A stretch of 64,000 nt of DNA from Jacaranda mimosifolia (lineage: Eukaryota; Streptophyta; Magnoliopsida; Lamiales; Bignoniaceae), in contig CM032128.1 of assembly GCA_018894105.1 (NCBI GenBank), forward strand, positions 21,061,001 to 21,125,000. Direction: 5' to 3'. The stretch's first letter is position 1; the number at the start of each line of letters is the position of its first letter. Made by a program: the position numbers and the translations under genes. Under the pieces are notes generated by a model that saw only the letters and a list, made by a program, of their open reading frames with translations, was not told the DNA's origin and did no database searches. This document shows positions 48,215-60,345 of the stretch, piece by piece.

Positions 48215-49700
48215 CAATGGATACATGTGGTACTACAAAGAAGATGCAAATGACAATCAATGTAATTTTTGTAGAGTACCTAGGTACAAAACTTGGTATC
48301 AAAGGAGGTATGAAGGAAGTCTCCATATGTTTCAGCCAAATTAATGCACTATTTGCCTTTAATCCCTTAGTTGAAGAGGCTATATGCATCAATGAGTTCA
48401 GTGCCTCACATGAGATGGCACCACGAGAACCATCAAGTAGGTGATGTAATGTGTGATCCATCCAAAGAAAATGCTTTGAAATAGTTTGATCAAACACACC
48501 TCAATTTGCAAGCAACCCGAGAAATGTGAGATTTAGTTTATATGCTAATGGATTTACCCCTTTCAATCTATCTGTTTCACTATGTTCATGCTGGCTTGTC
48601 ATAGTGGCATTATATAATTTGCCTCCAGAAATATACATGGCATTGCCCTATATTTTTTTTACATGTATAATTCCCAAGCTAAAAAATTTGAAGGCCATAA
48701 TAGATATCTATATATAGGTTTTAATTGATGAATTGAATGAGCTTTAGATAAGAGGTGTGGTCACTTATGATGCTTTCAACAAGCAAAATTTAATTATAAG
48801 AGCAGCTTTGCTATGGAAAATAAATGATTTTCCATCTTATAATATATTGTCCGGGTGGATGACAGTAGATAAGTTGGCTTACCCTTACTATGTGGAACAC
48901 TCAAAAGTATTCACTCTCAGACAAAGCTGAAAGAATTGTTGGTTTGACTGCTATTGATAGTTCTTAGATAATGATCATTAATTCTAGAGAAATACTACTA
49001 GTTCCTTGAAGAATCAGGTTGAGAAAGATCCTACTCTATTAATGATTGTAGAACAGCTATGGGAGTTGGTATACAATTTGTCTAAAGTTATAGAATGTGG
49101 TAGTGCTCTTAAATCCCCAACAACAGTATGCAGCATAACTGGACCAAGCGTTAGAAGACTAGCTTGGTGAGACATAACTTGGATGTGATGCACATTGAGA
49201 AGAATGCTTTTGGGAATATCTTTAGCAGTGTGATGGACATCAAGGGAAAAATTAAAGATAATATCAAGACTTGCTTGGACTTGAATGTCTATTGTAAAAG
49301 GGTAAGCTCAAGTTAACTCAAAAGGGAAATGGGCAATGGGGAAAGCCTAATTATGTCCTCACAATTGAGTAAAGGAAAATTGTATATGAATATGTGAAGT
49401 CATTATGAATGCTTGATGGTTATTCTTCTAATCAGGCTAAGCATGTCGACACGTATAAGCATAAGATCTATAGATTGAAGAGCCATGATTGTCACACCTT
49501 CATGGTGCAATTGCTACCAATTGCATTCAAAAAATTATCAACCATATATAGAAGCCTTTGACCGAGCTTAGTCAGTTCTTTAATGACTTATGTTTTACGA
49601 ATTTGAGACACCGGCGTAGAGGTCTATTTGTGAGGCATTTGTTTAAGAAAGACATTCAACTTTTGCTCATGCTACTTTCAGTCATATGCATATAGCTTAA
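48215..49700 (+). pseudogene. CACTA TNP2 transposase remnant (Transposase_21)
   Basis: In order across frames: NGYMWYYKEDANDNQCNFC with RVPRYK; then MRWHHENHQVGDVMCDPS; MRFSLYANGFTPFN; VALYNLPPEI; AALLWKINDFPSYNILSGW; VFTLRQ before KNCWFDCY; RHNLDVMHIEKNAFGNIF; YKHKIYRLKSHDC; and KPLTELSQFFNDLC. These are the hallmark blocks of plant En/Spm TNP2 proteins in correct order. Many stops and several frame changes make it clearly inactive. Confidence 0.9.
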
Positions 49701-49957
49701 TGAAAATAGTTAGCTAGAATGATGACGGTGAGGATGACGATTCCACTCTACTTACTTTGTTTATTTTTAATTAATTCGATCATACCTCTGATCTGTATGA
49801 CTAGGTACTTAAGCGATACCGAGCTTAGAGCCACAATATTGCAAGTATGGCTTAATTATGTGGAGGCCAAGGAGTACATTTTGTAAGTCATTCAACTAAT
49901 TAGAATTTCAATTTCCTTAAAGCTAGGTACTATTTTTGTGTTTTTAATATGTTCCTA

Positions 49958-50045
49958 ATCGTTAATGCCAAAGTATTTCACAAAATAACTACATCCTGAA
50001 ATACATCGATGTAGTTATTTTGTAAAATACTGCAACATTAACGAT
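49958..50045. other. 35-bp-arm hairpin
   Basis: atcgttaatg...acatc at 49958-49995 is matched by gatgtagtt...cattaacgat at 50008-50045. About 30 of 35 core arm positions pair around a 12-base loop. It could be a tiny foldback, the trace of a MITE, or a small-RNA hairpin. Confidence 0.75.
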
Positions 50046-50689
50046 CAAGATGTCAATGTAGGGATTGAAAATGAATTTGCCTATTGATTTAAGTCTTATC
50101 TAAGTTTACTTACACCAACTTAATAATGCATATTTTAGTTTAATATAAAATTTGTTAAAAATTTCTATCATACCTACTACTTTATGTGATGAATGATAGA
50201 TTCATGATCTATGCAATAACATAATGAATCCGTTCTTTCATGACTTGGCTTGGGGTCCTTACACATAGGTCATGACATGGCCCAAGCACTTTGTGAATGG
50301 ATTTAAGTTCCACATATATGTATGGAATCAAGGGCAAAAATTAACAGTGATGTATAGGAGAAGAGAATTGACGAGGTTAAGGTGAAGAAAACCATTATGG
50401 GATATTGAAAGGAGGTAGTTTTGTCAGAATAGTCTTGATAACTTATAAAGAAGGTGGTCCATTTATGCCTATCCCACACCTTCCTCCCACATACCCCCAC
50501 ACTCCATCGCCCTCATCCTTTTCATCACCATCACTAGTGACCTCTTCCACTGATGTGAGGTCGTCCATTTTCTGCACCCTATAGCTACCCTCACAACAAC
50601 AGTCTCTTTCTCAGCTACCGTCCACATCATCCACCCATATGCTCTCGCCATCCACCATCCAACATGATACCTAGCTATCCACTGCGACT

Positions 50690-50715
50690 CCACTCCACTC
50701 CACTCCACTCCACAT
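50690..50715 (+). repeat. (CCACT)n microsatellite
   Basis: About five CCACT units sit within a locally GC-richer stretch (50460-50720). The long minus-strand open frame across it is a low-complexity artefact. Confidence 0.9.
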
Positions 50716-51129
50716 TTCCACAGCAACAGATATGTCCTCTATAAGCTAAACTTTGGGTAAGTGGGATCAAAACCCCCATCCCAAAGTTCTAGCAAGGCAT
50801 ACTTGTGTCCCAGAGGACATAATTAGTAAGTAAAAGATTATATAAATATTATTTATCCACATTCATTAGACAAATATTGTTGTTTTAATAATTATATATT
50901 AATATCATGGAATTTATGTAAGTACACGCCTTCATGGATGGTACCAAATTCTTGACGAGGATCATCAAGAGCAAGGTATAGAAGCCCTATAGGACTTGGT
51001 CGGATATCCTACAGGGCCATCGAGATCTCATGTTCAGGGAATGGAAGATATATACACGTTACTATATTTATTTTTAGAAACTAAGTATGTTTGTATATTC
51101 AAAGTGCAACTCATTTAATTTTCTTTCAT

Positions 51130-54100
51130 AAAGATATGTCTGTTGAGACCCCCAGTATAAGGACCATCTGCAGAGGGCTTTTGATACTAAAGGAGATCAC
51201 AAATTGAGTAAACGAGCAAGAAGTCATAGTAGATTAGTTAAAACACTTGGGATGCCATTTGTTGGCACGGGCAATCCTAAGTTTTTTATGAGAAATCCTT
51301 GCAGGTGAAGAAGAACTGGACTTCCAAAATTGTTGGGTCCCTTCATACCAGAGGTAGTATATCCATTATGACACATGCTAAGCATCTACTGAGTTTCCAA
51401 ACTTCTAATCTTTAGTAAACGTGGTATATTTATAAAGTTTATTTGATAAGGTGTTATTGGTTTATTTGATTGATTGAGAAGGACTGGTGTGCTTCCTATT
51501 TGATAATATGTTATTGGAATATTTAGATTTTGAACTTTTTTTTTTCTTTTCTATTTTAGGTATAGACCAATTTAACAAGATACTTTGTTGAATTTTTTTC
51601 TTACATTCATTATAGTTTAATAATTTGAGGAGCAATCTCGATTCATCTTGGCATTGAGGGTTCATCGCGCGCCCACAATGCAATCCTTGTGCTCGTCACT
51701 CACTCGGAGCATTTAGGTTGTGGCGTAGTACCGTTGTTTTGTGCCTTGCCTGAGTAGGCCACATGTAAGTCAATGACTTATGTGATGTGCCGTCATCTTA
51801 TATTAGTCCCATACAGAGCATTATATATGATTTCCCACTCGCTAGCGACTTGCTTTAACTTGCCCACTATGTAGCATTGCCTACGGCCACATGTCTTAAG
51901 CTAACAGACCCCTGCAACAAAGCTAGAACCTATGGCGCATGCTTTATGAGTTAGTTCATGAGATATTAGGTTGCTTATCTTGGTTATCCAATCGGCCTAG
52001 AGGTGTCGCCACATAATTTTCAAAGCCCGCGAGGCAATAGCATTTTCGCCTCACAACCTCTTGGCACCCTCCCAAACCCAACATGGGCCCTCCTGGCTCT
52101 ATATAGCCTATTCAATTACCAACCCGTCTAGGGACTCTAAACACTCCTGTGAGATGTCTAGAGCCGGCACTTGAAGGCTTCTTATTGCCTTCAAGGAGTT
52201 GCTTGCTTGGTGGCATTATAGCATAGAGAAGACCAGCCGATGCCCATCGTTGTGTGCCCACCATCCCTCAGATATACATGTTCCCCTTATAATAGGCTTG
52301 GAGAAGAAAAACCTTTTGCCCACAGTAGATAGTGAAATACCGAAGAGGTATACATTTTGTAACTCCTACTCCCGAGCTCCAAATCACTCACCGCTTGAAT
52401 TGATGGATAGCTCCCGACTTCTACATTAATTCTGCAAAGTTCTAGTCCTATTTGATTCTCCATGGAACATGAATTGCCCTTGCAATTAACTAAAATTATA
52501 GTAATGCCATTACACTACCACACTCTAAAGATCTTTGTCGTTACCTACCCAAATGGAGCCATCTACAAGTGAAACTTGGTGAAAATATTCCCAACACCTC
52601 AAGGAACACCCCACTAAAGTAGTTCCACAAAACTTGAACTCCAAGGCACTCTGCTCAACTCATCTTTTTGCTTTTCGTATGCAGGAGACCACTCTAATTC
52701 ACTTATAATGTCCAGTGCACAAATAGACACGAAATGACTTCAAACTTAGTGGGAAACATCTTCATAACTCATATAATTAAAATAGCTTAAAATTTTTACA
52801 TCTTAAGAGTCCCTGCTCATGGGTTGTCTCTACCCTAATGCATTAGCCAACAATACTTTGTTGCTCTTAACGTCTCTTCAAGTCACGATCGCCACTCTTC
52901 TCCAAGACGTGACCCGTGACATACTCCCTTACTCGATCTATTAACATCTTCATCAACACATACACAACAACTCAATGTGTTTATAGTGCCCAAACTCAAC
53001 TCTGATCACTTTCGCACCGAATAAATGGTTTGCTCCTTAGAGCACTCAAAACTATACCTCTGCACAACTCAATTCGTTCCTCTAAACAATGTCCTTAAGC
53101 ACAACTTGATTCATTCCTATGAATGGTGCCCTCAAGCATAACTCAGAAAAGCCTACACGATGGCTTGATGATCACAAAAAAAAGAAGGCCCTTAACATGG
53201 CCAATTCCATTCAATTCAAATTATTAAACGGGAAGTACGCGTGCGATATCTAAACTCTTCCCCATTGAAGGTGTTTCCATCCTCAACAAACACGCAATCT
53301 CCTTTAAGCAACTACTCTTAGCCAACTTGAACACAAAACCTAGGACCTCTTCCCAAAACTCAAAACTTGGGGCCTTTGCCAAATCCCAAACTCAGATGTT
53401 CAGCTGGGCCAACCCTACCGACTAAGACTACAGAAAGAGCCCAATGCTTCACTCAATTTTGCTCACAGGGCATGACCCTCTTCTCATTTCTCATACTCGG
53501 TTGCCCCTCTCAAATATCCCTAGATCGTAGAGCCTATATCCTCCCACACTTATTTTAATTCTTGTTATATATGTAGTCTCGAAGGTTGCAGAGGCTATTG
53601 ATAGTGGAGGAAATTTTTGTACATACCCACAAAAGCCGGGCTGATAAGAACTTAGAGGATGATAGGTGGGGAGAGATGTTGTAAGTTTGTTACATACAAT
53701 ATATTCTCATTTTACTTACATTACCATAGTGCATTCGATTTTATTTAATTTTTTTCTTGTAGGAGAGCTTCCAATAGATGCTATCATAGTCCCAAGCTCA
53801 GCCAGAAGGTGTTAGGAGTAGTGCAGAGACCCAACAGTCTTAGACTGAGTTATGGACAAAGATTGTAGATGGCCTTAATAAGAAAGGATGAGATTATGGG
53901 TTGAACTATCAGTAGTCGCTCTTCTACTATAGTACCCATGTAGAAGAGCTATCGACTAACATCGACAACCTATTTAGAGGCCCAGATCTAGGATATCCGA
54001 ATCATGTTTGTTAGGTTGGAGTAACAGTTGAGCGCGATGCAAGGTATGATATCTCAGGTGGTCATAAATAGGAATGCTCCATCCAAATCTTCTACCTCGT

Positions 54101-54235
54101 CGTAGTTTTACTAGCAACAACCATTACTGCAGCAGGGCGTCGAACAATAGCAGCAGCATAGCATAGAATAATAGTACCTTGGTGATGATGATGACTATTT
54201 TGATAATGATGATGTTGTTACTGGCCAGTAAATAT
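51130..54235 (+). pseudogene. CACTA second protein remnant (Ptta/En-Spm type), interrupted
   Basis: The first part (51140-51350) reads KDHLQRAFDTKGDHKLSKRA and LVKTLGMPFVGTG. The second part (53580-54235) reads KVAEAIDSGG, THKSRADKNLEDDRWGEM in shifted frames and ELWTKIVDGLNKKG, then a glutamine-rich and acidic tail (GDDDDYFDND). These correspond to plant transposases of the Ptta/En-Spm family (THTRKKDG...DER and W...VGG..KGR blocks). A 1.9-kb unrelated insertion separates the halves, and stops are frequent. Confidence 0.65.
51660..53560. mobile_element. GC-richer insertion of unknown class (LTR-like)
   Basis: This segment is visibly less AT-rich than its surroundings and interrupts the CACTA second protein. 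It has no recognisable protein. Words such as ccatgtcttaag and tcccacacttatttta, and its CT-rich strand bias, would suit a solo LTR or LTR fragment. I found no matching second copy or duplication, so the class and borders are guesses. Confidence 0.35.
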
Positions 54236-55019
54236 GGTGCATTTTTTTAATATTTTGTTTGTAAAATTTTTTAAGATAAATATTTATAAAATTAAGTTTT
54301 TTTATTTTATAATTTTTATTTATTTATAAATTTATTGTTTGTACTTTTATTATATACATATACATAAGATGCATGAATAGGTTACAGGTGTAACAAAAAA
54401 ATAAATAAAATTATAAAAAAATTAAATTTCTAACAAACTTGTGAGGAGTTTCCATCGGAAACTATTATAGTTATTATTTAAATTAAATAAAATATCATAA
54501 AAAATCTAATGAAAGGTGGGTGGAAAATTAACAATCTCCAATGGAACTGCTAGGCTTTCTATCAAACAATATTTAAAATCATAATTTAAAGAGATTAAAA
54601 ACCATGGAAAATCTGACTGAGCTCTATCATAAATTTTTCTAACAAATATTTTCCTCAGCCTCTCACAGGATTATACCCAATTATAACAGTCTAAAGTCTA
54701 TCTGAAAACTATTAGTATTCCGTCAAAAATTTTCTAATGGAATTTGTGTATCGAAAAAGTAACAAAAAAAAATAAATTGCAATAAGCCTTTTTTCGTTGA
54801 CTCACATGTCATCAGAAATCCATCAAAACTTTCCATTTTTGATTGATTTAAGATGGAATACTTCGAAAAATTCCATTGAAAAAAGTGAGTTCTTTTATAG
54901 TATTTGGTCAAAAAAATCAACTGCATCTTTAAGTAAATTTGGCCAAAACAATCCTTAGTGCATTACTTTATGGGCTAACGATCAACAACCCGAGTGGTTT
55001 CCATAATTCCTTGCAAGAT

Positions 55020-55960
55020 TTCTTACAAGACCACTGACACCTAGCTCGGAGTTAGGCATTAGAGTAGTGGTCAAAATAATTTTTTGTAAAGAAAATAGAT
55101 GCTCTATATTTCAGTCTTTAGTTGCAACTTTTTTTTCCCCTATTAGCTTACCATCCTTCATGTAATTAATAATTTATTGATAATATCATCTTGCTAGTTT
55201 AGTTCTATATCCTCGATGGACAATATGAATGAAGCGTCGTTAGATACCTTACTATCATCGATGTCTATATAAAGTGATTGTTTTCTCCTTAGTCCCTCTG
55301 TTTTAGCTAGCGAATTTCAACAAAACATACATGCTCTCATTTTCAATGCGTGAGACTTGATTGGGAATAAATGATCTAAACCTATCCTAGAACTCTTTAA
55401 CGTTGGCCAAGTATTGGCTATGCTGACTTCTTTTACTTCATATGACCAGTCGAATTACATGACTACCATTTGGGAGTCCATAATTGCCATTAAGGACTAA
55501 AATCCATACTCGAAAATTATTTTCATCCTAGGAATGAGTGCCTCATGTTTTGCCTTATCATTAGTAACCTAAAAGTTTAGCTTCAAAGCAAAATCAAGCT
55601 CGAAGAAAGATTCCTACTAGTCCTTGTGTTGTATTTGAGGATCTATGACAGGAAGAGTCCAATGAGTGATGGAGCAACATTCTCAGAGGAATTTGATTTG
55701 CTCAACCAAGAAATTTGCTAATACTTAAACTTTACTAGTTGTTCTTGGTTGATAATGAATGTCAAACTCTCCTAACTCGCCTACCAATTTAGTAAGTCGA
55801 CCAAAAATATTAGGTTTTGCTAACACCTACTTTGAAGATTGGTTAGTTAAGACAATTATGGAATGCGATTAAAAATAAGGTCTTAACTTTGGCGATCATG
55901 ACATGTGCTAAGGTGAATTTCTAAGTCTCCAAGTAATTCCTTTTTACTCCCTGAAGGATC
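55020..55960 (-). pseudogene. Ty3/gypsy RNase H remnant
   Basis: The minus strand reads RNYLET, KFTLAHVMIAKVKTLF, GEFDIHYQPRTTSKV, VLANFLVEQI, FFELDFALKLNF and VTNDKAKHEALIPRMKI. This matches the end of the RT connection (RKLRPYFQAH), the ELGEFDIHYQPRT linker, and the RNase H core where NNEAEYEAL has become NDKAKHEAL. The catalytic carboxylates are therefore partly lost. Stops are numerous. Confidence 0.8.
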
Positions 55961-56425
55961 TTTTTTTTATTTTTATTTTTTATACTTGGAATAGGTTCAA
56001 GATATATTAGCCGCCAAATAAGAAATTACAAGATTAGAGTATTTGAGCAGGATTAAACAAGGAATTACTAACTTCTCTTACAATTAATTGAAATACAAAA
56101 TAGAATTAAGTATAAAAGAGTTTCTCAATTACAAAGAAAATTAAATTTAAATGATAAAGTTAAAGACCATGCATCCAGCAGTTGAGCCCAAGAATGAGCG
56201 CCGCGCAAAATTCAGCTTGTAAAATAGCATCCCACAAAATAGTACCCCGAAACAATCACATTAAAATTGAGGCATAAAATTGGTTGGAGCAATTTGGATT
56301 TGGTCACGCTGTAATTAATCGAACCCACCTTGAAGCCCAATTTTGAAATCACTTCAAGGTTGCCAACATTAGAGTCCCTTGCATCAGCGAAAGTAAGCCA
56401 AAAAGAGGACACTGTTTTGATTCCT
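55961..56425 (-). mobile_element. LINE-like 3' fragment inserted in gypsy pol
   Basis: It breaks the gypsy frame between SKTLA-like and RNYLET. On the minus strand it ends in an A-rich tail (rows of A and AAATA at 55961-55985). Upstream of the tail a short frame gives AEFCAALILGLNCWMHG, resembling the AEL.A...GL..AW..G block of plant RNase H-like domains at the 3' end of some LINEs. A 5'-truncated LINE or other polyadenylated retrocopy explains it best. Confidence 0.45.
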
Positions 56426-56519
56426 CAAACTAGCAAGAGTCTTACTGACATAGTAAATAGGTCGATGGGATGTCCCATTGACGTAAACTAAAACAAAGCT
56501 AATGGCATCCACAAAAATA

Positions 56520-57829
56520 ACTAATTATCAATATATGGATTTCCCAAACTTTGTTTTAGCTAGAAGTGGTAGATAGTATTGCTTAAGGTCCATGAACGCT
56601 TTGTCACGCTCTTTAGTTCGTATGAATTTTCTTGCATTCCTCAAGATTTTAAGGGAAAAAAAGGCTTTTGCCCATGGTCTCACAATAAACCTGTTGAGAG
56701 AAACTATTCGATCTTCCAAACTTTAGAATTTCTTTACTGACCTTGAAGCAATTATATCTTTTCTGTTTGAATGTTTTAGGGATAGATTTCAGTTCCTCTC
56801 TGGCTAATCATATAGCACAGGAACTTGCCTCATTTTACTCCAAATATACACTTTGACGAAGTTAGCTTTATGCCAAATCTTCTAAAGATGGAGAAAGTAT
56901 GGTCGAGATCTTTGAGATGGTCATCTTCCTTGATATTTTTTACTAGCATATTATCAACATAAACTTCCATTATGTTACCACTCTCATCCTTGAACATATG
57001 GTTTATAAGTCTTTTACATGTTACCCCTGCATTCTTCAAGCCACATGGCATGGTGAGAAAGTAATATACACCTCAACAATAAGATATCTTCTCTCGATCC
57101 TTTAGCGCAATCAATGTCTTATAGTAGCCTTGGAAGGTATCCATATACTAAGTAGGGGACAACCTATAGTTTTATCAACTAACAAATTTATTCAAGCCAG
57201 TGGACACGAGTCTTTAGTGCCTGCTTTATTTACATTAGTAAAATCATTACACATATGTCATTTTCCTTCATGCTTGGGAACAAGTACAATATTACATAAA
57301 CAATTATTAAACTTATGTAGCCTGCATCAAGGGGTTCATACACTTCTTCCTTATTAATCTTGTTTCTCTCTTCTCCATAGGAATCCTTTTTGTTTTTTGG
57401 CTTGACTAGCTTGAAAGAGGGATCCAAGTTATGCACAATCAAATCAGGGTCAATACCTTATAGATTAGATGTTGTCTAGGCAAAAGCATCCTTGTTTCTT
57501 CTCAAAAGATTAATAAGCATAAATTTTCTTGACTCCAGCTGGGTTTCAATCTTGGTATTTTTCTCCAAATTCCCTGCCTTAGGATCAATGACCTTATATT
57601 CTTCTGGGGGTTGAACTGTGGTGTTTTTGAGCTTTCTTTTCTTGTTACCTTCTATAAACGTGTAAGAGATGGGAATATAGTCAAGCGACATGGGTTTTGA
57701 TGTGGGAGCATTGCTTGCCATATTGATAGAAATTATGTAGCACTTCCAAAGCCTTAGTGATATTGTATAGCACTTTGCAATTCTCACTACGGTGGGAACT
57801 TTCATCTTTTGGTGGTATGTCAATGCCAT
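56520..57829 (-). pseudogene. Ty3/gypsy reverse transcriptase remnant
   Basis: From high to low coordinates: KFMLINLLRRNKDAFA; HNLDPSFKLVKPKNKKDS with ERNKINKEEV; MDTFQGYYKTLIALKD; MPCGLKNAGVTCKRLINHMF; MEVYVDNMLVKNIKEDDHLK; SKCIFGVK; and RIVSLNRFIVRPWAKAFF with KAFMDLKQYY. These are the standard blocks of a plant Ty3/gypsy RT. The catalytic YVDD is YVDN, and frames change several times, so it is inactive. Confidence 0.92.
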
Positions 57830-59130
57830 AACTCAGAAGTCATTAGGAGCAAGCCTACCAAAGATAGCATTGTAGGCCAAAGATAGCATCTACTACAAAG
57901 TGCTTAACCATAAGAGTTCCCCTCGTCAAAGCCGTATTGAGTGAAGTGGACAACTAGATGGATCCTACTATAATGACCTTAAAACCCTCAAATACAACTA
58001 GGCCTGTAAATGGGTAGGGTATTACCCTATCCAGGCCCAAAAAGTCATACTCGTACTCATACTTACTAAAGATAATGTAATGGATATGAGTAGGTGTGTG
58101 TACCTAGAAATTACCAATGTACCCATACCCAAAAGTTACCCATCATGACCTTATGCTAAAATTTAACCTATTAACCCAAAAATTATTTATATCTAAATTA
58201 AATTTATATTGATGATACATTTTATATATAAGAATTACAAATATATGAATGAACAATAACAACTAATAGTTTTGTTCATTAAAAAATAGACTAAATTTAA
58301 TAAAATAACAATGTTAATATAGTGGCAGCAACAGTAATACCTAATCAGTTTTTAGTGATAAATTAATAATATTAAAATTAATAATGGAATATACTTTGTT
58401 AAATAAATTTATTTTCATTAATGGATAAACTTTATTAACAAAAACTTTATTAATGAATGATAAAGTAATAGCTACTATTTTCTCCTTAAAAATTAAACTA
58501 AATTAATATAATAACAAAGTTAATATAATACCAGTAACAGCTAACAATTTTCAATCTACAATTAACAATATTAAAATTAACAATGGACTAACCTTTGTTA
58601 ATAAAATTAAATTTATTAATGAATAGATTTTGTTAATAAAATTTTTAGCAATGAATGAAAAAGTAAAACTAAAAATTAATAAAATTAAATTTAGTAATTA
58701 AATTAAATTAAATATAGAAAATATTTTTTTTCTATCAATATGCTAAATAATATTTTTAGTATATATTGAGAAAATTAGTCTGTACATTAAAAATATAAGT
58801 ATAATAAACTAGACCCAATGGGTCTTGGGTTAGATTGGATAGGGTAGGGTTAAACTCATATTGTTTTGGGTATCTTAGGGTAGAGTAGAATATATGATAT
58901 TTTTATTTAGGTATTTTAGGGTACCGGTGTGGATGGGGTGATACTCTACCCATTGACAGGTCTAAATCCAACAAAGGGGGTTCGAACTCACTCACACAAC
59001 AACTTTGCCAAATTTAAGTTTTTTCAAGGTATAGTAGAAAATGATGTTGGCTAAACTTCCATTACCTACAAGAATTTTTCTAACAGCATAGTTGGCAATC
59101 TCCAAGGTGACCACTAAAGGGCATTTTGGG
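57830..59130 (-). pseudogene. Ty3/gypsy protease remnant split by a hAT-type element
   Basis: The upstream part (59130-58973) reads CPLVVTLEIANYAVRKILVG then NGSLANIIFY. The usual active site, VD(S/T)G(S/A), is GNG here, so the catalytic Asp is gone. After the hAT-type insertion the rest (57998-57830) reads GFKVIIVGSI, KHFVVDAIFGLQCYLW-like text and YHQKMKVPT, matching NAILGRPTLN and YHLKMKFPT of the family. Confidence 0.78.
57999..58964. mobile_element. hAT-type non-autonomous element E
   Basis: The left end is TAGGCCTGTAAATGGGTAGG and the right end reverse-complements to TAGACCTGTCAATGGGTAGA. The 8-bp duplication is aatacaac (57991-57998) and aatccaac (58965-58972), one mismatch. It is 966 bp, AT-rich, with no coding. 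It is the same family as the element in intron 9 of the host gene (27277-28282). It interrupts the gypsy protease. Confidence 0.88.
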
Positions 59131-59471
59131 TGCTCATCAAAACACTAAAATGATAAGTGTTCCAAATCAATAAAAAAGATAGGATAAAAAATAATGGAGA
59201 CATGGAAGATAACCTTTGTACCTTGCATTTTTCACTATTGAGTTTCCTCTCAAGCTGCTTCTTTGAAGACTTTGAGTCTTTTCTAGCTAGCCCCTACTAT
59301 AGTGTTTTCTACTTCTCAAAGAGGGAGGCGGTTATCCCTTTTTTTTATTCCTGCTCTCTTCTTTGGTTCCCTGAATGCTCCTTTTTGAGATGGTCTTGTT
59401 GGATAAGGCACTGAATCTCATAATGTAGTTGAAAATAATCCTTAGTATCATAGTTTTTCTATCAATGAAAT

Positions 59472-60120
59472 TAGTGGTGGGCATTCAGGTCTGAGTATCG
59501 AGTACCCGACCCAGCCAGATCGGGAAATGCACAATTGAGAGGTGTATTTTTGGGTACCTAGTTCTCTATAATGGGGCCAAGATTTAGGTATTGAATCCAA
59601 GCCCGATTGGGTACTGGGTACCCAATTATTTAATTAAAAAATAAAATAAAAAAAGATAATAAAACAACATCATTAGCCTGGCAACCCCTAACAAACATAA
59701 AGGCTAAAGCCACAAAATTGGAAAAGCCCCCACCTCGCTACTCACTTTGTTTCCTCTGCGCCCCCATCTCCAGTTTTCTTTTTCCCCCTCCCTCTACTGT
59801 GGTGCTGCCTCACTCCCCGTCGCTGCTGCCTCCACCTCTAGCCTTCCACTCCCAACCACCCAACCAACCGCTACTTACTCTATTTCCTCTATATACTAAA
59901 TCTATACTAATTCAAAACTGGCCAGATTTTGATGGCTTTTTTTAAAAATTAAAATACTCGATACCCGTACCCAAAACCTGGGTCCAGGATCTAGTACTCA
60001 AGGTTTGGGTACTTGGTCTTTAATCGTGTCATGATCGGGTATTAAAATTTAAATCCCAAACGGCTGGGTACTCGACCCGACGTCCCGAACCTGGTAATCC
60101 CGGCCTGGTGCCCACCCCTA
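59472..60120. mobile_element. hAT-type non-autonomous element C
   Basis: The left end is TAGTGGTGGGCATTCAGGTC and the right end reverse-complements to TAGGGGTGGGCACCAGGCCG. The exact 8-bp duplication aatgaaat lies at 59464-59471 and 60121-60128. It is 649 bp with GGGTACCC-rich arms. The core includes a C-rich stretch (59730-59870) that gives a proline-rich open frame but no known protein. Confidence 0.9.
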
Positions 60121-60345
60121 AATGAAATGCACAATACTTCTTTGAATAATTGGCAACAAGCTTTTCTAGTATATTTCTTGCCTCTTCAAGATGTCTTCAT
60201 TTTGAATGGCCATCAAAACTTTCTTTCTAGGCACAATAATTCTTTAAATATTTGGTATCAAGCTTTTCTAGTGTATTTCTTATCTTTTCAAGATGTCTTC
60301 ATTTTGAATGGCCATCAAAATTTCTTTCCTGGTCATATTAAGAAG
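60120..60345 (-). repeat. 113-bp tandem duplication within gag
   Basis: ttcattttgaatggccatca ends both units (near 60208 and 60321), and each unit also contains caagcttttctagt. The duplicated block is the gag segment just before the zinc knuckle. Confidence 0.88.

Larger units (their letters stand above)
47830..54905 (+). mobile_element. Decayed autonomous-type CACTA (En/Spm) element
   Basis: TNP2-type transposase pieces (48215-49700) are followed by pieces of the second, Ptta-type protein (51130-54235). At 54440-54880 there are short ccatcggaaa, ccgtcaaaa and ccatcaaaa words in both directions, typical CACTA subterminal repeats. The right end near 54903 (ttcttttatagtatt) reverse-complements to a CACTATAAAAGAA-like terminus with first bases changed. 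The left terminus appears to have been lost at the LTR copy. It is interrupted at 51.66-53.56 kb. Confidence 0.72.

Noticed and set aside
48186..48497. 103-codon minus-strand frame
   Set aside because: It is the antisense shadow of the TNP2 transposase remnant, whose plus-strand motifs are clear.
50469..50726. 85-codon minus-strand frame rich in Trp and Met
   Set aside because: Arises from the CCACT repeat and a C-rich stretch; composition is not that of a real protein.
59718..59945. Proline-rich 75-codon frame inside hAT-type element C
   Set aside because: Lies wholly inside a non-autonomous element and reflects a C-rich tract; no domain.
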